In this document: positions 1 to 10,285 of the stretch, in pieces
Position numbering within the stretch: position 1 is the first letter of the stretch
How the letters are laid out: the number at the start of each line of letters is the position of its first letter
Source of the DNA: Prorocentrum cordatum
Lineage: Eukaryota > Sar > Dinophyceae > Prorocentrales > Prorocentraceae
Length of the DNA: 64,000 nt
Assembly: GCA_963575745.1 (NCBI GenBank)
Contig: CAUYUJ010018299.1
Coordinates: forward strand, 60,001 to 124,000
Reading direction: 5' to 3'
Made by a program: the position numbers and the translations under genes
Notes under the pieces: generated by a model
Database searches by the model: none
What the model saw: the letters and a program-made list of their open reading frames with translations, nothing else
Told to the model about the DNA's origin: nothing

Positions 1-47
<47 letters not shown>

Positions 48-424
48 GCGACTGTTACTACTACTGCTGCTACTACTACTACATTACTACTACTACCACG
101 ACTGCTACTACTACCACTACCACTGCTACTACTACTACAACTACGACTACTACTACTACTACTACTACATATACTACTACTCTTCCGATATACTAAGACT
201 ACTACTACGGACACTCCTGCTACTACTACTACTACGACGACGAACGGACTACTACTACATAATACTTTACTACGACGACGACGACGACGACGACGACGGA
301 CGGACGACGACGACGACGACGACGACGCGACGACGACGACGACGAACGACGACGACGGACGACGACGACGACGACGACGGACGACGACGACGACGACGGA
401 CGACGACGACGACGACGACGACGA

Positions 425-463
<39 letters not shown>

Positions 464-480
464 TATACTATACTAGACAC
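1..480. repeat. Trinucleotide microsatellite block (CTA, then CGA)
   Basis: The stretch is almost entirely CTA/ACT triplets up to about 260, then CGA/ACG triplets to about 465, with scattered interruptions. No gene is visible. The array reaches the left edge of the window. Confidence 0.95.
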
Positions 481-660
481 TACTACTTACTACTACTACT
501 AACTTACTACCAAAATTTTATTCCGGCAAAGCAACCTAACAGCGATGTGTAGGAGCATATCTGGTAGCATTCCCCTTAAGATTCGGATGAGAATCCAGTT
601 GTAGATTTCTGCTGTTCTCGCAGTCGTAGTCGCATTCGCGATGACAGTCGCAGTGGCAAC

Positions 661-1003
661 GGCAGTCGCAGTCACAGCCTCAGCCTCAGCCTGCCTCAGC
701 CTCAGCCTCCGCCTGCCTCAGCCTCAGCCTGCCTCAGCCTCAGCCTCAGCCTGCTTCATCCTCAGCATCAGTCTGCCTTCAGCTCGGCCTCAGCCTCAGA
801 CTGCCTCAACCTCAGCCTGCATCAGCCTCAGCCTCAGCCTCAGCCTGCCTCAGCATCAGCCTGCCTCAGCTTCAGCCTCAGCCTCAGCCTGCCTCTGCCT
901 CAGCCTCAGCCTGCTTCAGCCTCAGCCTCAGTCTGCCGTCAGCCTCGGCCTCAGCCTCAGCCTGCCTCAGCCTCAGCCTGCATCAGCCTCAGCCTCAGCA
1001 CGA
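661..1003. repeat. CTCAGC hexanucleotide array
   Basis: Imperfect tandem CTCAGC/CTGCCT units fill about 340 bp inside tail copy 1. The matching place in tail copy 2 (about 7056-7085) has only four or five units, so the array expanded in copy 1. The open plus-strand frame here is a by-product of the hexamer. Confidence 0.9.
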
Positions 1004-1289
1004 AGCAACCCAGCTAGAAGGACAAAGCGCTGAATGTACACCGATGTGTTCGACGACTGCGTATGTAATGATGTGACGATATACAGACTGAGCCCTTCGT
1101 GAATGTCTACATGTTTTCTGACGCCTACAAACGGCGCTGACGTGTGTGAGAAAATTGTCCGCGCAGCAAAAGCCGGCGAAGCGTGCAGACAGCCAGCTGC
1201 AAAAGGTTGCGAGCGGCTCTTGGAAGACGTTTACGGAACGGAGCTACGGTGTCTGAAAACATTTGCATCGAAGCGAAGAGCCTCGGAGC

Positions 1290-1314
1290 CCTGCAGCCTG
1301 AGAAACACCGCAGG
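1290..1314 (+). repeat. Hairpin repeat, copy 1 (degenerate core)
   Basis: Arms CCTGC/GCAGG (5 bp) surround the most diverged core (AGCCTGAGAAACACC), whose inner stem is disrupted. Non-coding, in tail copy 1. Tail copy 2 keeps only its right half. Confidence 0.75.
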
Positions 1315-1361
1315 AACTCGCATACTGAAAAGGAATGCATTGCAAACCGCACGTTGCGAAC

Positions 1362-1386
1362 CCTGCAGGCTGAGAAGCACCGCAGG
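1362..1386 (+). repeat. Hairpin repeat, copy 2
   Basis: Consensus core AGGCTGAGAAGCACC with arms CCTGC/GCAGG (5 bp). Non-coding, in tail copy 1; its counterpart in tail copy 2 is hairpin copy 11. Confidence 0.9.
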
Positions 1387-1434
1387 ATGTCGCATGCTGA
1401 AAAGCACTTGTACTGCAGAGCGCAGGCTGCGAAA

Positions 1435-1459
1435 CCTGCAGGCTGAGAAGCACCGCAGG
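1435..1459 (+). repeat. Hairpin repeat, copy 3
   Basis: Consensus core with arms CCTGC/GCAGG (5 bp). It lies just past the point where the two tail copies stop matching. Confidence 0.9.
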
Positions 1460-1513
1460 AACTCGCATGCTTTCGAACACTACTGCTCGAGACCGCAGCT
1501 GGAGAGCGGCAGA

Positions 1514-1536
1514 CCGCAGGCTGAGAAGCACCGCGG
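1514..1536 (+). repeat. Hairpin repeat, copy 4
   Basis: Consensus core with arms CCGC/GCGG (4 bp). Non-coding, just downstream of the EEP gene stop. Confidence 0.9.
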
Positions 1537-2113
1537 GCAGAGAGACTTGCAAAACTCAGATGTCCTGATCGTCTTGGAGGAAGTCACGCCAGTCCGGCGG
1601 CTGCCAAGAATCGATGATGCGCCTGGAGCCACCGCCCGTGCTGCCGCCGATGTCCAGGTAGTCGCCATCGCCCCTGAACAGACGGCCGTGCCCGCACGCC
1701 AGAATCGCTTGGTTGCGGATTTGAAGCAGCGCTCCGCTCTCAAACATCTGCAACACGTCCTGCTGCCTGCGCGTGAAGTTCGGCTTTGCCTGGCCAGCCT
1801 GGGCAGACAGATGGAGGGAAAGCCGCCCCCCCCCCGTTGTAGCGCGCGATGGCCTCGGCCTTCTGGTGGTGCAGCCGGCGCCGCTGTTGCCGCAGAGCTT
1901 CCTCGGGAACTGCTGCGTCACGGCCCTCACTGTGATCAGCTTGCAACGCTTGCGTTAACCAATCAACGTCGAAGCGCCCTGAGAAGGCCAGCACCTCCCA
2001 GATCTGTTTAGTACCGGCCACACGTTGCAAATGGCGATGCAACCGCTTACGCTTCTGGTCTTTCACAAACTTGGCGACGCTACCCAGACCTGCACCCTTG
2101 GCCTGGCCACCTT

Positions 2114-2142
2114 TTCCCGCAGGCTGAGAAGCACCGTGAGAA
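2114..2142 (+). repeat. Hairpin repeat, copy 5
   Basis: Consensus core with arms TTCCCGC/GTGAGAA: five Watson-Crick pairs, one G-T wobble and one mismatch. In the EEP gene it encodes HGASQPAG on the minus strand. Confidence 0.8.
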
Positions 2143-2440
2143 CCTTTCTTACCGCCTGGCCCTTTGTTCGGACCCTGCGGAACCGCATGGCCCCCTTGTG
2201 GCGCAGACGTGCCTTTCGCTTTTCCCTTTTCGATATCCCGTTCCTGAAGCGCACGCTGCTGCCGCGACTGCTCGTACTGGTCGCGAGCTACTCTGACCAA
2301 TTCCTGGCGCTCAGGCTCCGTGAGAACGTAGCGCATGTCGTCGATGTTCTTGCTCCGCAGAAAGTCATGTCGAAGCTTAAGGACAGAGAGAATGGCTCGG
2401 CCAGTCTCATCCTGAGACGCAAAGGCCGTGTCATATTCCG

Positions 2441-2463
2441 AGCCAGGCTGAGGAGCGCCAGCT
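2441..2463 (+). repeat. Hairpin repeat, copy 6
   Basis: Core AGGCTGAGGAGCGCC (changes at the last loop base and the bulge only). Arms AGC/GCT with a C-A mismatch next to the core. In the EEP gene it encodes GAPQPG. Confidence 0.75.
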
Positions 2464-2765
2464 GGATCAGTGTCCGCTGGCTCCGTGGACTTCCTCTTTT
2501 TGAAAAGCAAGAGACTGAGATGATGGAGGACTTTCGGATCGTACTCCTCGTCGTACCTGTCGCCCCAAAGCTTCCTCAGCTCCCTGTGCAAGTCGTCCGC
2601 GCGATTCTGAACGACATCCTCGACGTAGTCGGGATCACCCGGTGAAGTCGGTGAAAGCGGAGGAGCAGAACTCGGCGACCGATCCCAATGCACAGAAGAC
2701 TCGCGGTCCGCCTGTACGCTGACGTCGGCGTCGGAGACGTTTTCGACGACAATTTCCGCCTCTTG

Positions 2766-2796
2766 CTCTCCCCAGGCTGAATAGCACCAGGGAGAG
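2766..2796 (+). repeat. Hairpin repeat, copy 7 (7-bp arms)
   Basis: Core AGGCTGAATAGCACC (loop changes only) with perfect 7-bp arms CTCTCCC/GGGAGAG separated from the core by one mismatch. It encodes GAIQPG and coincides with a frame change in the EEP gene. Confidence 0.9.
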
Positions 2797-3273
2797 TGAG
2801 CACAACCGCCACCGCATCGTGTGCGTCGTTGCGCATGCCACGATCCGTAAAAGACGCGCCAACGGCAATGGAGCAGAAACGGGCGACTGCTCCGCAGACC
2901 GCGACGTGGTCGCCTTTGAGGTCGGCCGGAGTGGCATGGACCTCCCATACCTTCTCGTCGTTCTGCTCGCGCTGGTAAGCCTCCCGCGCCTCCTGGAAAG
3001 TGAGGTTGTCGTCGCCGACTACAAGCACAACGACTGCCTCGTTTAGATTCTCAAGAATCTTGGCCAGGCCGTCCAGGTGCAAGCGGAGATGGCGAGCTGT
3101 CCGCTTTCGAGTCTGGATGCTCGGCGGTTTCTTGCCGCACACGATGTGCATGTAGGCGATCACCACGTGGAACTTGTCATGGCCTGGTTTGTTCACCTCA
3201 AAATGTGAAATAACAGCATCAATATCTCGGCCGCTAGGAGGCCTGTAAACTTTGCTGTCTTCGCACAGAGTCA

Positions 3274-3302
3274 GTTCCGCAGGCTGAGAAGCACCGCGGA
3301 AC
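3274..3302 (+). repeat. Hairpin repeat, copy 8 (7-bp arms)
   Basis: Consensus core with perfect 7-bp arms GTTCCGC/GCGGAAC. In the EEP domain it encodes RGASQPAE, between the conserved EEP strands. Confidence 0.95.
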
Positions 3303-3605
3303 CCCCAGAGAGTCAAGTAGTTGTCGACCTCCAAGAAGCGAATGCCATCACCGAAAGGTTTACTGAGGATCTCTGTCACGTTGATCCCTGCTCGGCGAAA
3401 GCCTTCACGGAACGCACCGACCTCGCAGCCACAGACCATATCAGCATCAGCGGTCTCCACTATCTTGGCGCACAACCTTCCGAAGTTAGCGCAGTGAGTG
3501 GCCGCCTGCTTACCAGTCATCATGCCCTGCTCGAACCCGAAATTGAACGAGGCGACCGTGAAAGACGCAGGCTGCACAGCGCCAGAACCAGGCGTCTGTC
3601 ACCTT

Positions 3606-3633
3606 CCTCCGCAGGCTGAGAAGCACCGCGAGG
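3606..3633 (+). repeat. Hairpin repeat, copy 9
   Basis: Consensus core with arms CCTCCGC/GCGAGG, complementary with one bulged base. Lies upstream of the EEP gene. Confidence 0.8.
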
Positions 3634-3636
3634 CGG

Positions 3637-3657
3637 CGCAGGCTGAGAAGCACCGCG
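3637..3657 (+). repeat. Hairpin repeat, copy 10
   Basis: Consensus core with arms CGC/GCG (3 bp), 27 bp after copy 9. The pair may be a local tandem duplication, since GCGAGGCGGC follows both. Confidence 0.8.
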
Positions 3658-3869
3658 AGGCGGCGACACTTCGGACGAGCCTCGCGGAGCAGAGGCTGCG
3701 GATGAACGTTGGACATGGGGGGACGGCCAGGGGAACGCCATTGCAATCAAAACTCAGTGGACTGCAGTGAATGAATGTAGTGGCCAATTGAATGCAGAGG
3801 ACTGCAGTGTCACTAGCAAGTCATGAACCAAACACAGCTGTGGCGGAAGGAATATGAAGCGTCTGGCTA

Positions 3870-4300
3870 TTCAAAATGTTGCCCGGCAATGGAGTTCTGG
3901 GAACTCGAAGACCAGGAAGTGGACTAGAGTTGGCTCTGGGCATCCAAAATGTAGCCCAGGAATGGAGTTCTGGGAACTCGAAGAACACGAAGTGGCTTAC
4001 AGTTGGCTCCGGGCATCCAAAATGTGGCCCGGGAATGGAGTTCTGGGAAATGGAAGAACACGAAGTGGCCTACAGTTGGCTCCGGGCATCCAAAATGTGG
4101 CCCGGGAATGGAGTTCTGGGAAATGGAAGAGCACGAAGTGGCCTACAGTTGGCTCCGGGCATCCAGAATGTGGCCCGGGAATGGCGTTCTGGGATGTCGA
4201 AGAGAACGAAGTGGCCTACAGTTGCATCCGGCCCCCCAGAATGTGGCCTGGGAATGGAGTTCTGGGAAGGCGAAGAGCACGAAGTGTGTGACTGTTGGTG
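3870..4300. repeat. 73-bp tandem minisatellite, about 6 units
   Basis: The unit contains GAAGTGGCCTACAGTTGGC and AATGTGGCCCGGGAATGGAG and repeats at 73 bp (AGTGG at 3991, 4064, 4137, 4210). Because 73 is not a multiple of 3, all three plus-strand frames carry shifted versions of one peptide. This is not a gene. Confidence 0.9.
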
Positions 4301-4599
4301 AAAAACGAGCCCGGCCCATGCCGCCCGGAAACGCCCCAACACCTGCCCGGACCCCCCTGTGGAGTGATCTGTGAGCTCTTTTGACACTACTAGAAACCTA
4401 TCAGTCTTCGCTGTTAGGTAACTACAACTGATCCTACTGGTACTACTTCTACTACTACGACTACGAGCCGAAGAGGAGGAAGAGGAGGAGGGAGAGAAGG
4501 AAATGGGAGGCAAGACAGAAGGCGGTCGTTCACCAGTCCTACACGTAACCGAGTCTGTCGACTCTCACGACGGCGACGTCCTGGACCAGAATGCATGTG

Positions 4600-5480
4600 G
4601 TGTGCGTCGTTGGGGCCCCTCGCCCTGGTGTGAGTCGTTCGGGCTCTTCCTTGTGTGAGTCGTTCGGGCCCCTCGCCGAACGACTCACACAAGGAGGAGG
4701 GGCCCGAACGACTCTGTCCAGGAGGGGGGACCCGAACGACTCACACCACGAAGAGCCCGAACGACTCACACCACAAGGAGGAGCCCGAACGACTCATACC
4801 AGGACGAGGTGCCCGACCCATTCACACCACGAGGAGCCCGAACGACTCACACCACGACGCGGGCCTCGAACGACTCACACCAGGACGAGGCGCCCGACCC
4901 AGTCACACCACGAGGAGCCCGAACGACTCACACCACGTCGCGGGCCTCGAACGACTCACACCACGAGGAGCCCGAACGAGTCACACCAGGAGGAGGGGCA
5001 GCGCTCATACAAGCCTCCCCAGAAGGCCCCTAGAGGTCCACCATAGGGCCCCAAGAGGTCCCCAGAAGGCCCACAAGAGGTCCCCAGGAGGCACCACGAC
5101 GCCTCCATGAGGCCCCAAAGATACCCCCAAGAGGTCCCCAAGAGGCCCCCAAGAGGCCCCAAGACGCCCCCAAGCAGCCCCCAAGAGGCCCCACGAGGAG
5201 CCCGAACGACTCACACCAGGACGAGAGGCCCGAACGACTCACACCACGAAGAGCCCGAACGACTCACACCAGGACGACGGGCCCGAACGACTCACACCAG
5301 GGCGACGCGCCCGAACGGCTCACACCACGAAGAGCCCTGACGACTCACAACACGAGGAGGCCGAACGACTCACACCAGGAGGAGGGGCTCGAACGACTCA
5401 CACGACGAGGATACCGAGCGACTCTCACCAGGAATAGGGTCCCGAAAGACTCACACAAGGACGACGGGGCCGAAGGACTC
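4600..5480. repeat. Minisatellite cluster: CCCGAACGACTCACACCA units and GGCCCCCAAGAGG units
   Basis: Units of about 24 bp built on CCCGAACGACTCACACCACG fill 4600-5030 and 5195-5480. Between them (5036-5195) lies a different array built on CCCCAAGAGGTCCCC. A similar GGCCCAAGAGG array recurs at 35.87-36.23 kb. No gene is supported. Confidence 0.85.
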
Positions 5481-5494
5481 ACACAACGAGGGCC

Positions 5495-5529
5495 CGCACC
5501 GCCGCCTTCGTCGTCGTCGTCGTCGACGT

Positions 5530-5561
<32 letters not shown>

Positions 5562-5640
5562 TGGTCGTCGTCGTTGCGGTCGACATCGTCGTCGTCGTCG
5601 GGTGCGTCGTCGTTGTTCAGATCATCGCTGATATCGTCCT
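5495..5640. repeat. GTC trinucleotide array
   Basis: Nearly uninterrupted TCG/GTC triplets. On the minus strand they read as poly-Asp, a by-product of the repeat. Confidence 0.9.
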
Positions 5641-5839
5641 CTCCGCTGAGTCCCTCTTGCCTCCCACCGCTTTCTCTCCCTCCTCTTCCGCGTCGTCCTT
5701 CCCCCGCTGCCCCCACAAGGAGGATGTACAAGGAGGCGGGAAGAAGGAGGAACAGGGGAGATATGCGGGGCCAAGCGGACACACGCCTGAAAAACACCAC
5801 TGTCGGCACGCTTCGCAAGAGTTGCTGTTGTGAGATGGG

Positions 5840-6665
5840 CTGGTGGGGATACGCGAAGCTTAAAGAATTCACTGACAAACGAGGCTCCCGCCGGATACTT
5901 CCTCCAAATTCAGACCTGAGGAGCCCAAAAGCGACGACAGTTACAGGAATCCGATGACCCGCTTGGATTAATAACATGATCTGCGGGCCTCATAGGGAGG
6001 GGGGCTCCCGCCTGAGACTTCCTTACACTTCACTCACAGACGAGGCTACCGCTTGATACTTCCTCCAAATTCAGACATGAGGAACATGAGGATCCCAAAA
6101 GTGACGACAGTTACAAGAATCCGATGACCCGCTCGGATTAATAACATGATCTGCGGGCCCCATAGGGAGGGGGCTACCGCCTGAGACTTCCTCACAATGC
6201 ACTCACAGACGAGGTTCCCGCTTGATACTTCCTCCAAATTCAGACCTGAGGATCCCAAAAGTGACGGCAGTTACAGGAATCCGGTAACCCGCTCGGATTA
6301 ATAACATGATCTGCGGGCCCCATAGGGAGGGGGCTCCCGCCTGAGACTTCCTCACAATTCACTCACAGACGAGGGTCCCGCTTGATACTTCCTCCAAATT
6401 CAGACCTGAGGATCCCAAAAGTGACGACAGTTACAGGAATCCGATGACCCACTCGGATTAATAACATGATCTGCGGGCCCCATAGGGAGGGGGCTCCCGC
6501 CTGAGACTTCCTCACAATTCACTCACAGACGAGGGTCCCGCTTGATACTTCTTCCAAATTCAGACCTGAGGAGCCCAAAAGTGACGACAGTTACAGGAAT
6601 CCGATGACCCGCTCGGATTAATAACATGATCTGCGGGCCCCATAGGGAGGGAACTCCCGCCTGAA
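5840..6665. repeat. 160-bp tandem repeat, about 5 units
   Basis: The word CAGACCTGAG (or a one-base variant) recurs at 5911, 6072, 6241, 6401 and 6561, and GATCTGCGGGCC recurs with it. The period is therefore about 160-169 bp. The array separates the EEP gene from the helicase tail. No gene is visible from here to 6998. Confidence 0.9.
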
Positions 6666-6997
6666 ACTTGAATCGAAAGTGAGCCTGGCAACTCAAATAG
6701 CATCCGATTCCATGATAGACATCGGATGGCAAATAGCGTCCATCGCTCTGCTGTGATAGTACAGTATGAGGGGTGGACGGATAAGATAGGATAAGATCGA
6801 TGTAATGATCTTTCCAGCACATAGCGAACACTCGCGGTGTCCGGGCAAATAGGGCGCGCGTGCCTTGGGCCAAAGGCAACGGCGCGCGCGAGCTATGCTC
6901 CCGATACTATAACGTCTCCCAAAGACCTACCCTTAAAGTCGGGAGGGGAGGAGACGGAGAGCATAGTCGCACGCAAAGGTCGCGCGCACGACTGTTT

Positions 6998-7490
6998 GCA
7001 ATTATCCCGGCAAAGCAACCTAACAGCCATGTGTAGGAGCATATCTGGCAGCATTCCCTCAGCCTGCATCAGCCTCAGCCTCAGCACGAAGCGACCCAGC
7101 TAGAAGGACAAAGCGCTGAATGTACACCGATGTGTTCGACGACTGCGTATGTAATGATGTGACGATATAGAGACTGAGCCCTTCGTGAATGTCTACATGT
7201 TTTTCTGACGCCTACAAACGGCGCTGACGTGTGTGAGAAAATTGTCCGCGCAGGAAAAGCCGGCGAAGCGTGCGGGAGCTCGCATGCTGAGACAGACTAC
7301 GTCTGCAGACCGCCAGCTGCAAAAGCTTGCGAGCGGCTCTTGGAAGATGTTTACGGAACGGAGCTACGGAGCTCACCGCAGGAACTCGCATACTGAAAAG
7401 GAATGCATCGAAACCGCACGCTGCGAACCCTGCAGGCTGAGAAGCACCGCAGGATGTCGCATGCTGAAAAGCACTTGTACTGCAGAGCGC
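6998..7490 (-). repeat. Shared tail segment, copy 2 (downstream of helicase gene)
   Basis: Diverged copy of 519-1425, here lying 3' of the Pif1-type helicase gene on the minus strand. Relative to copy 1 it lacks most of the CTCAGC array and about 60 bp including the left half of hairpin copy 1. It gains about 33 bp near 7275-7307. The left boundary of similarity is at GGCAAAGCAACC in both copies. Confidence 0.8.
7429..7453 (+). repeat. Hairpin repeat, copy 11
   Basis: Consensus core with arms CCTGC/GCAGG; paralogous counterpart of copy 2 in the other tail. Confidence 0.9.
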
Positions 7491-7579
7491 TAGCATTCCA
7501 TCTCGGGCTCGGACCCCCCCGTCCTGATCCAGAACGCGTCCGCGACACGTGCAGGCTCACCGCGCACAGCTGCACACGA

Positions 7580-7602
7580 GCGCAGGCTGAGAAGCACCGC
7601 GC
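7580..7602 (+). repeat. Hairpin repeat, copy 12
   Basis: Consensus core with self-complementary arms GCGC/GCGC (4 bp). Non-coding. Confidence 0.9.
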
Positions 7603-7633
7603 GCATGCAGGCTGAGAAGCACCACGCGAATGC
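7603..7633 (+). repeat. Hairpin repeat, copy 13
   Basis: Consensus core at 7609-7623. The arms are poorly paired next to the core, but GCAT/ATGC can pair further out. Immediately follows copy 12. Confidence 0.7.
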
Positions 7634-7686
7634 AGACGGACAGACTGAACAGGACCGCCACAACGCAACCTGCATCTCATGACTCC

Positions 7687-10285
7687 TCAAGCTCGCGCAG
7701 GCCATCCCAGCTGCTGTCGGGCCTTCGCGCAAGCGATCTTCGTCGAGGCAATCTTGTCCGTGAAGAGCTCGGCAAAGGCCTTGGCGATCTGTTCCGGGGG
7801 GCCGGATTCGATGATGTTCCGGTCAGGCAAGCCGTGGCTCAAGAGTTGGTTGAAGCTTCTGGGGCGCGACAGGCTGACGTAGTAGGCAAGCCAAATGGAC
7901 TCCTTCTTGAGTCCAGGCGGAAACGTCCAGTGCACGATGAAGCCTGGGTCCGTCGTCTTGCCCTGGACGCCATGCAGAGTCCCCTGCTTTTTGGGCAGCA
8001 CGGTCAACTGCGTCCTGGACACCGCGATGGCCGGGCCACCTGTCTTCGCTTTGAACTTCCAGGGGCGCGCCTGCGGGGTGATCGCGAGCACTCCGCGCAG
8101 GTCGGGGCCGGCAGGCTGAGAAGCACTGCCAGCTGTCACCGGCGCGGCCTTCAAGAAAAGTTCATCGCTGTCATCGATCTTGACATAGACGGCCTTTGGC
8201 ATGTAGTAGAGCACGACCACGCCGTCCGAGACAATGGACGGGCGGCCCTCCACCGGAGGCTCCAGAGCGTGCAGCTCTATGCCTACCACTTTGCCTGGCG
8301 CGCCACGGACATACTTCGGCGGCAAGACGGATTCTGTCAGGATGACCTCCACGCCAACGAAGAGCGGCAGCAGCCCCGGCATTTTTGCGGTAGCGCCGAT
8401 GTTGGGCTCCGCGCGCATCTCGTCGAAATCAGGCTTCGCGAGGCGCGCAGCTGGTCTGTCGATTGCTGGGACGTAAAAGAGCAGCTGGCCAGCATCGTGC
8501 GCATCAAGCTTGGCCTGTGCATGCATGGCGTAAGAGACGATGCGCCACTCATAGGCCGACTCGTACCAGCCTCGTGCTGCACGCAACCGAGGGCCCCACT
8601 GAGGTGGCTGAGCGGCTTGGCTGCTGCTGGCAGCAGGCTGAGCAGCACCGCTAGAGCTAACGACCTCTGTTTTGACGATCGCCTGCCAGCTCTCGTCAGA
8701 GATCTTTTTTCCGCCTGGAGTTCTCATGGCGTGGAGAACCTCGAGTTGCAACGGGTCTCCGGCGAGCAACTTCCTACCCTGTTGGTGTTCGTAGGATTGG
8801 CCCGCGTGAGGCGCCAGCAGGGAAGCGGTGGCGGGGACTGGCGGCAACTGGTAGAAGTCTCCGCACAAGATCTTCACAGGCATGCGTCCCCACGTCTCCT
8901 GCGGGCGCATGTACTTCGTGGGGTCCAGGTTGTAGCGCAACGCCCTGCCGTAGGTCGTGCGCAGTGCATCTGCATGCAGCAAAGGCCCCGGCACAGCACC
9001 CAGCTCATCGATCACGTCGACGCCGAGTGTGCCTGTGAGGCGATCCAGCTTTTTCTGCGTCTGTGGGGTCAGGCGCAGCCTGGCTGTCTGCATGGAATCC
9101 GACATGAGCAGGCCATTGGAGGAATGCATGGTCCTGCCGCGCGGGCCGAGGTTGTGTGCGGCGTGGTTGGACTGCGCTTTGCCGAGGTACCCCTGCTCGC
9201 CGAAGTAAGTGATGGCCATCGGCTCCACCACTTTGGAGAGGGTGCGCGTCTTGCCGACACCGCCTCCACCGAGCCAGATCGCTCTGTGGTTGCCTGTCGC
9301 GGACGCCACGGGGAGGAGATGCGTTGTCTTGTCTGGTCTGCCGTCAAATCGTTTCTGCAGAGACAACGCAAACAACGCCACCGCGTCAATCTGCTCCTCC
9401 GTGCAGTGGGCATCAGTGACGAGCTTCCACGCAACAGCCGCCGGGCCCTGCATGGCCAAGAGCTGCGGAACGAGTTCTGGTTGGGCGTCCTCGGCAGCAG
9501 GCTGAGGAGCACCGCTGGGGAGCCAGTCGTCCGCAGCATCGGGCAAGATCTCTCCATCCGGGCTCGCTTGCTTCTTTTGGAGCGCAATGCTTTGCCGCTG
9601 TAGGGCGAGCATGTCAGAAAAGGTCTCGTCCAGCCGCGTGCCCTGATGTTCCCGCGCGCCGCTGCTGGCTGGCAGTGCAAAGCTGGGCTGCAGCATGCCG
9701 CTGTACGCTCGGTCGAGGTTCTTCAACTGCTTATCGGCGTAGCTGAGGCGGCCCTTCTGGTCCAAGCGCTGCAGTTGGTCTTGCTGTAGGGCCAGCTCGG
9801 TTGCTCTGACGTGGTCCCGCAGCGGAAACCGGGAGATCTCGGTAATCTCGGCGTCCTCCACGTCCTCCTCTACGTCGCTGCCGCCGCCTCCACCCACGTC
9901 AACGAGCTCCAGCGGGACTCGCCCCTTGAGCCCTTCGGCATCGCTCGCGGAGTCTTCATCCGCCTCGAGGTGTGCAGTCGTTGCTGGCCGAGGCTTAACC
10001 CGCGCCTCCGCCGCGAGGTCCACGTGCGCCAGCACGTCTCGCGCCACGTGCGCGCAGAACTCCGCCAGGGTGCACTGTTCCTCGTGCCACCGGCAGTGGT
10101 GGTCACTGAAGGCGAGGATGCGCCGTGCCGCCTCCGCTGGCATGCGCCGCGCCAGCTGGGACCCTGCGAAGTGCGCTAGGCTGAGGAGCACCAGCTCGCC
10201 CTCCTCGAGGTTCGCCCGGGGCTCTTTCACCTCGGAGAAGAGGGTCGTGTCCGCGAGCACGAGCCTCTTGCGGGCCAAGGCGGCT
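7687..10285 (-). CDS. Pif1-type helicase module of a Helitron-like element
   Basis: An uninterrupted 863-residue frame carries SF1B/Pif1 helicase motifs in order: GGGGVGKT (337-344, Walker A), VDVIDELGAV (420-429, Walker B), LCGDFYQLPPV (471-481), TLHGVQGKT (767-775) and LAYYVSLSR (797-805). In this family the enzyme unwinds DNA using ATP, and in Helitrons it is fused to the C-terminus of Rep. The first codon here is probably internal: Rep ends in an overlapping frame near 10279-10286, so one base shift separates what should be a single protein. The module carries hairpin copies 14-18, four of them in the GAxQP frame. Confident as a helicase; Helitron assignment rests on the adjacent Rep-like Y2 motif. 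Confidence 0.85.
8107..8133 (+). repeat. Hairpin repeat, copy 14
   Basis: Core AGGCTGAGAAGCACT: the last base change turns the usual A-C mismatch into an A-T pair. Arms GCCGGC/GCCAGC, 5 of 6 paired. Encodes GSASQPAG in the helicase. Confidence 0.85.
8632..8652 (+). repeat. Hairpin repeat, copy 15
   Basis: Core AGGCTGAGCAGCACC (fourth loop base C). Arms AGC/GCT. Encodes SGAAQPAA between helicase motifs III and V. Confidence 0.8.
9495..9517 (+). repeat. Hairpin repeat, copy 16
   Basis: Core AGGCTGAGGAGCACC with arms CAGC/GCTG (4 bp). Encodes SGAPQPAA upstream of Walker A. Confidence 0.85.
10175..10195 (+). repeat. Hairpin repeat, copy 17 (different frame)
   Basis: Core AGGCTGAGGAGCACC with arms GCT/AGC. 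It is the only coding copy not read as GAxQP: the minus-strand frame gives VLLSLA. It lies about 100 bp from the frame break between Rep and helicase. Confidence 0.75.

Larger units (their letters stand above)
519..1425 (-). repeat. Shared tail segment, copy 1 (downstream of EEP gene)
   Basis: This segment is a diverged copy of 6998-7490. Both share the blocks beginning CCGGCAAAGCAACCTAAC, AGGACAAAGCGCTGAATG, GTGTTCGACGACTGCGTATG and GTGTGAGAAAATTGTCCGCG in the same order. Copy 1 contains an expanded CTCAGC array that copy 2 lacks. On the minus strand it lies directly downstream of the EEP gene, as copy 2 lies downstream of the helicase gene. It may be the 3' terminal region of two related elements (inference). 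No coding role is supported. Confidence 0.8.
1556..3577 (-). pseudogene. EEP-fold endonuclease-like gene, frameshifted
   Basis: The N-terminal 260 residues resemble the endonuclease/exonuclease/phosphatase (DNase I-like) fold: ASFN near residue 12, a Glu in CGCEVG (about 52), YMH near 144, VVGDDN (about 187-191, in place of the usual GDxN) and a terminal DAHDAV. The rest is Lys/Gln-rich and unrecognised, ending in RDFLQDDQDI before a TGA at 1556-1558. Two frame shifts break it: one exactly at hairpin copy 7 (about 2770-2790) and one at a run of ten C at 1826-1835. EEP domains occur in LINEs and in Helentron-type elements. Its neighbours and shared tail favour a companion of the Helitron-like element (inference). 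The start at 3577 is the first Met before the conserved strand and is probable, not proven. Confidence 0.65.

Noticed and set aside
641-1033. Plus-strand ORF rich in Ser/Leu/Ala/Pro
   Set aside because: It is the translation of a CTCAGC hexamer array.
3854-4374. Three overlapping plus-strand ORFs with MWPGNGVLG-type repeats
   Set aside because: All are phases of one 73-bp tandem repeat.
7630-9603. 657-codon plus-strand ORF opposite the helicase
   Set aside because: Antisense to an intact set of helicase motifs.
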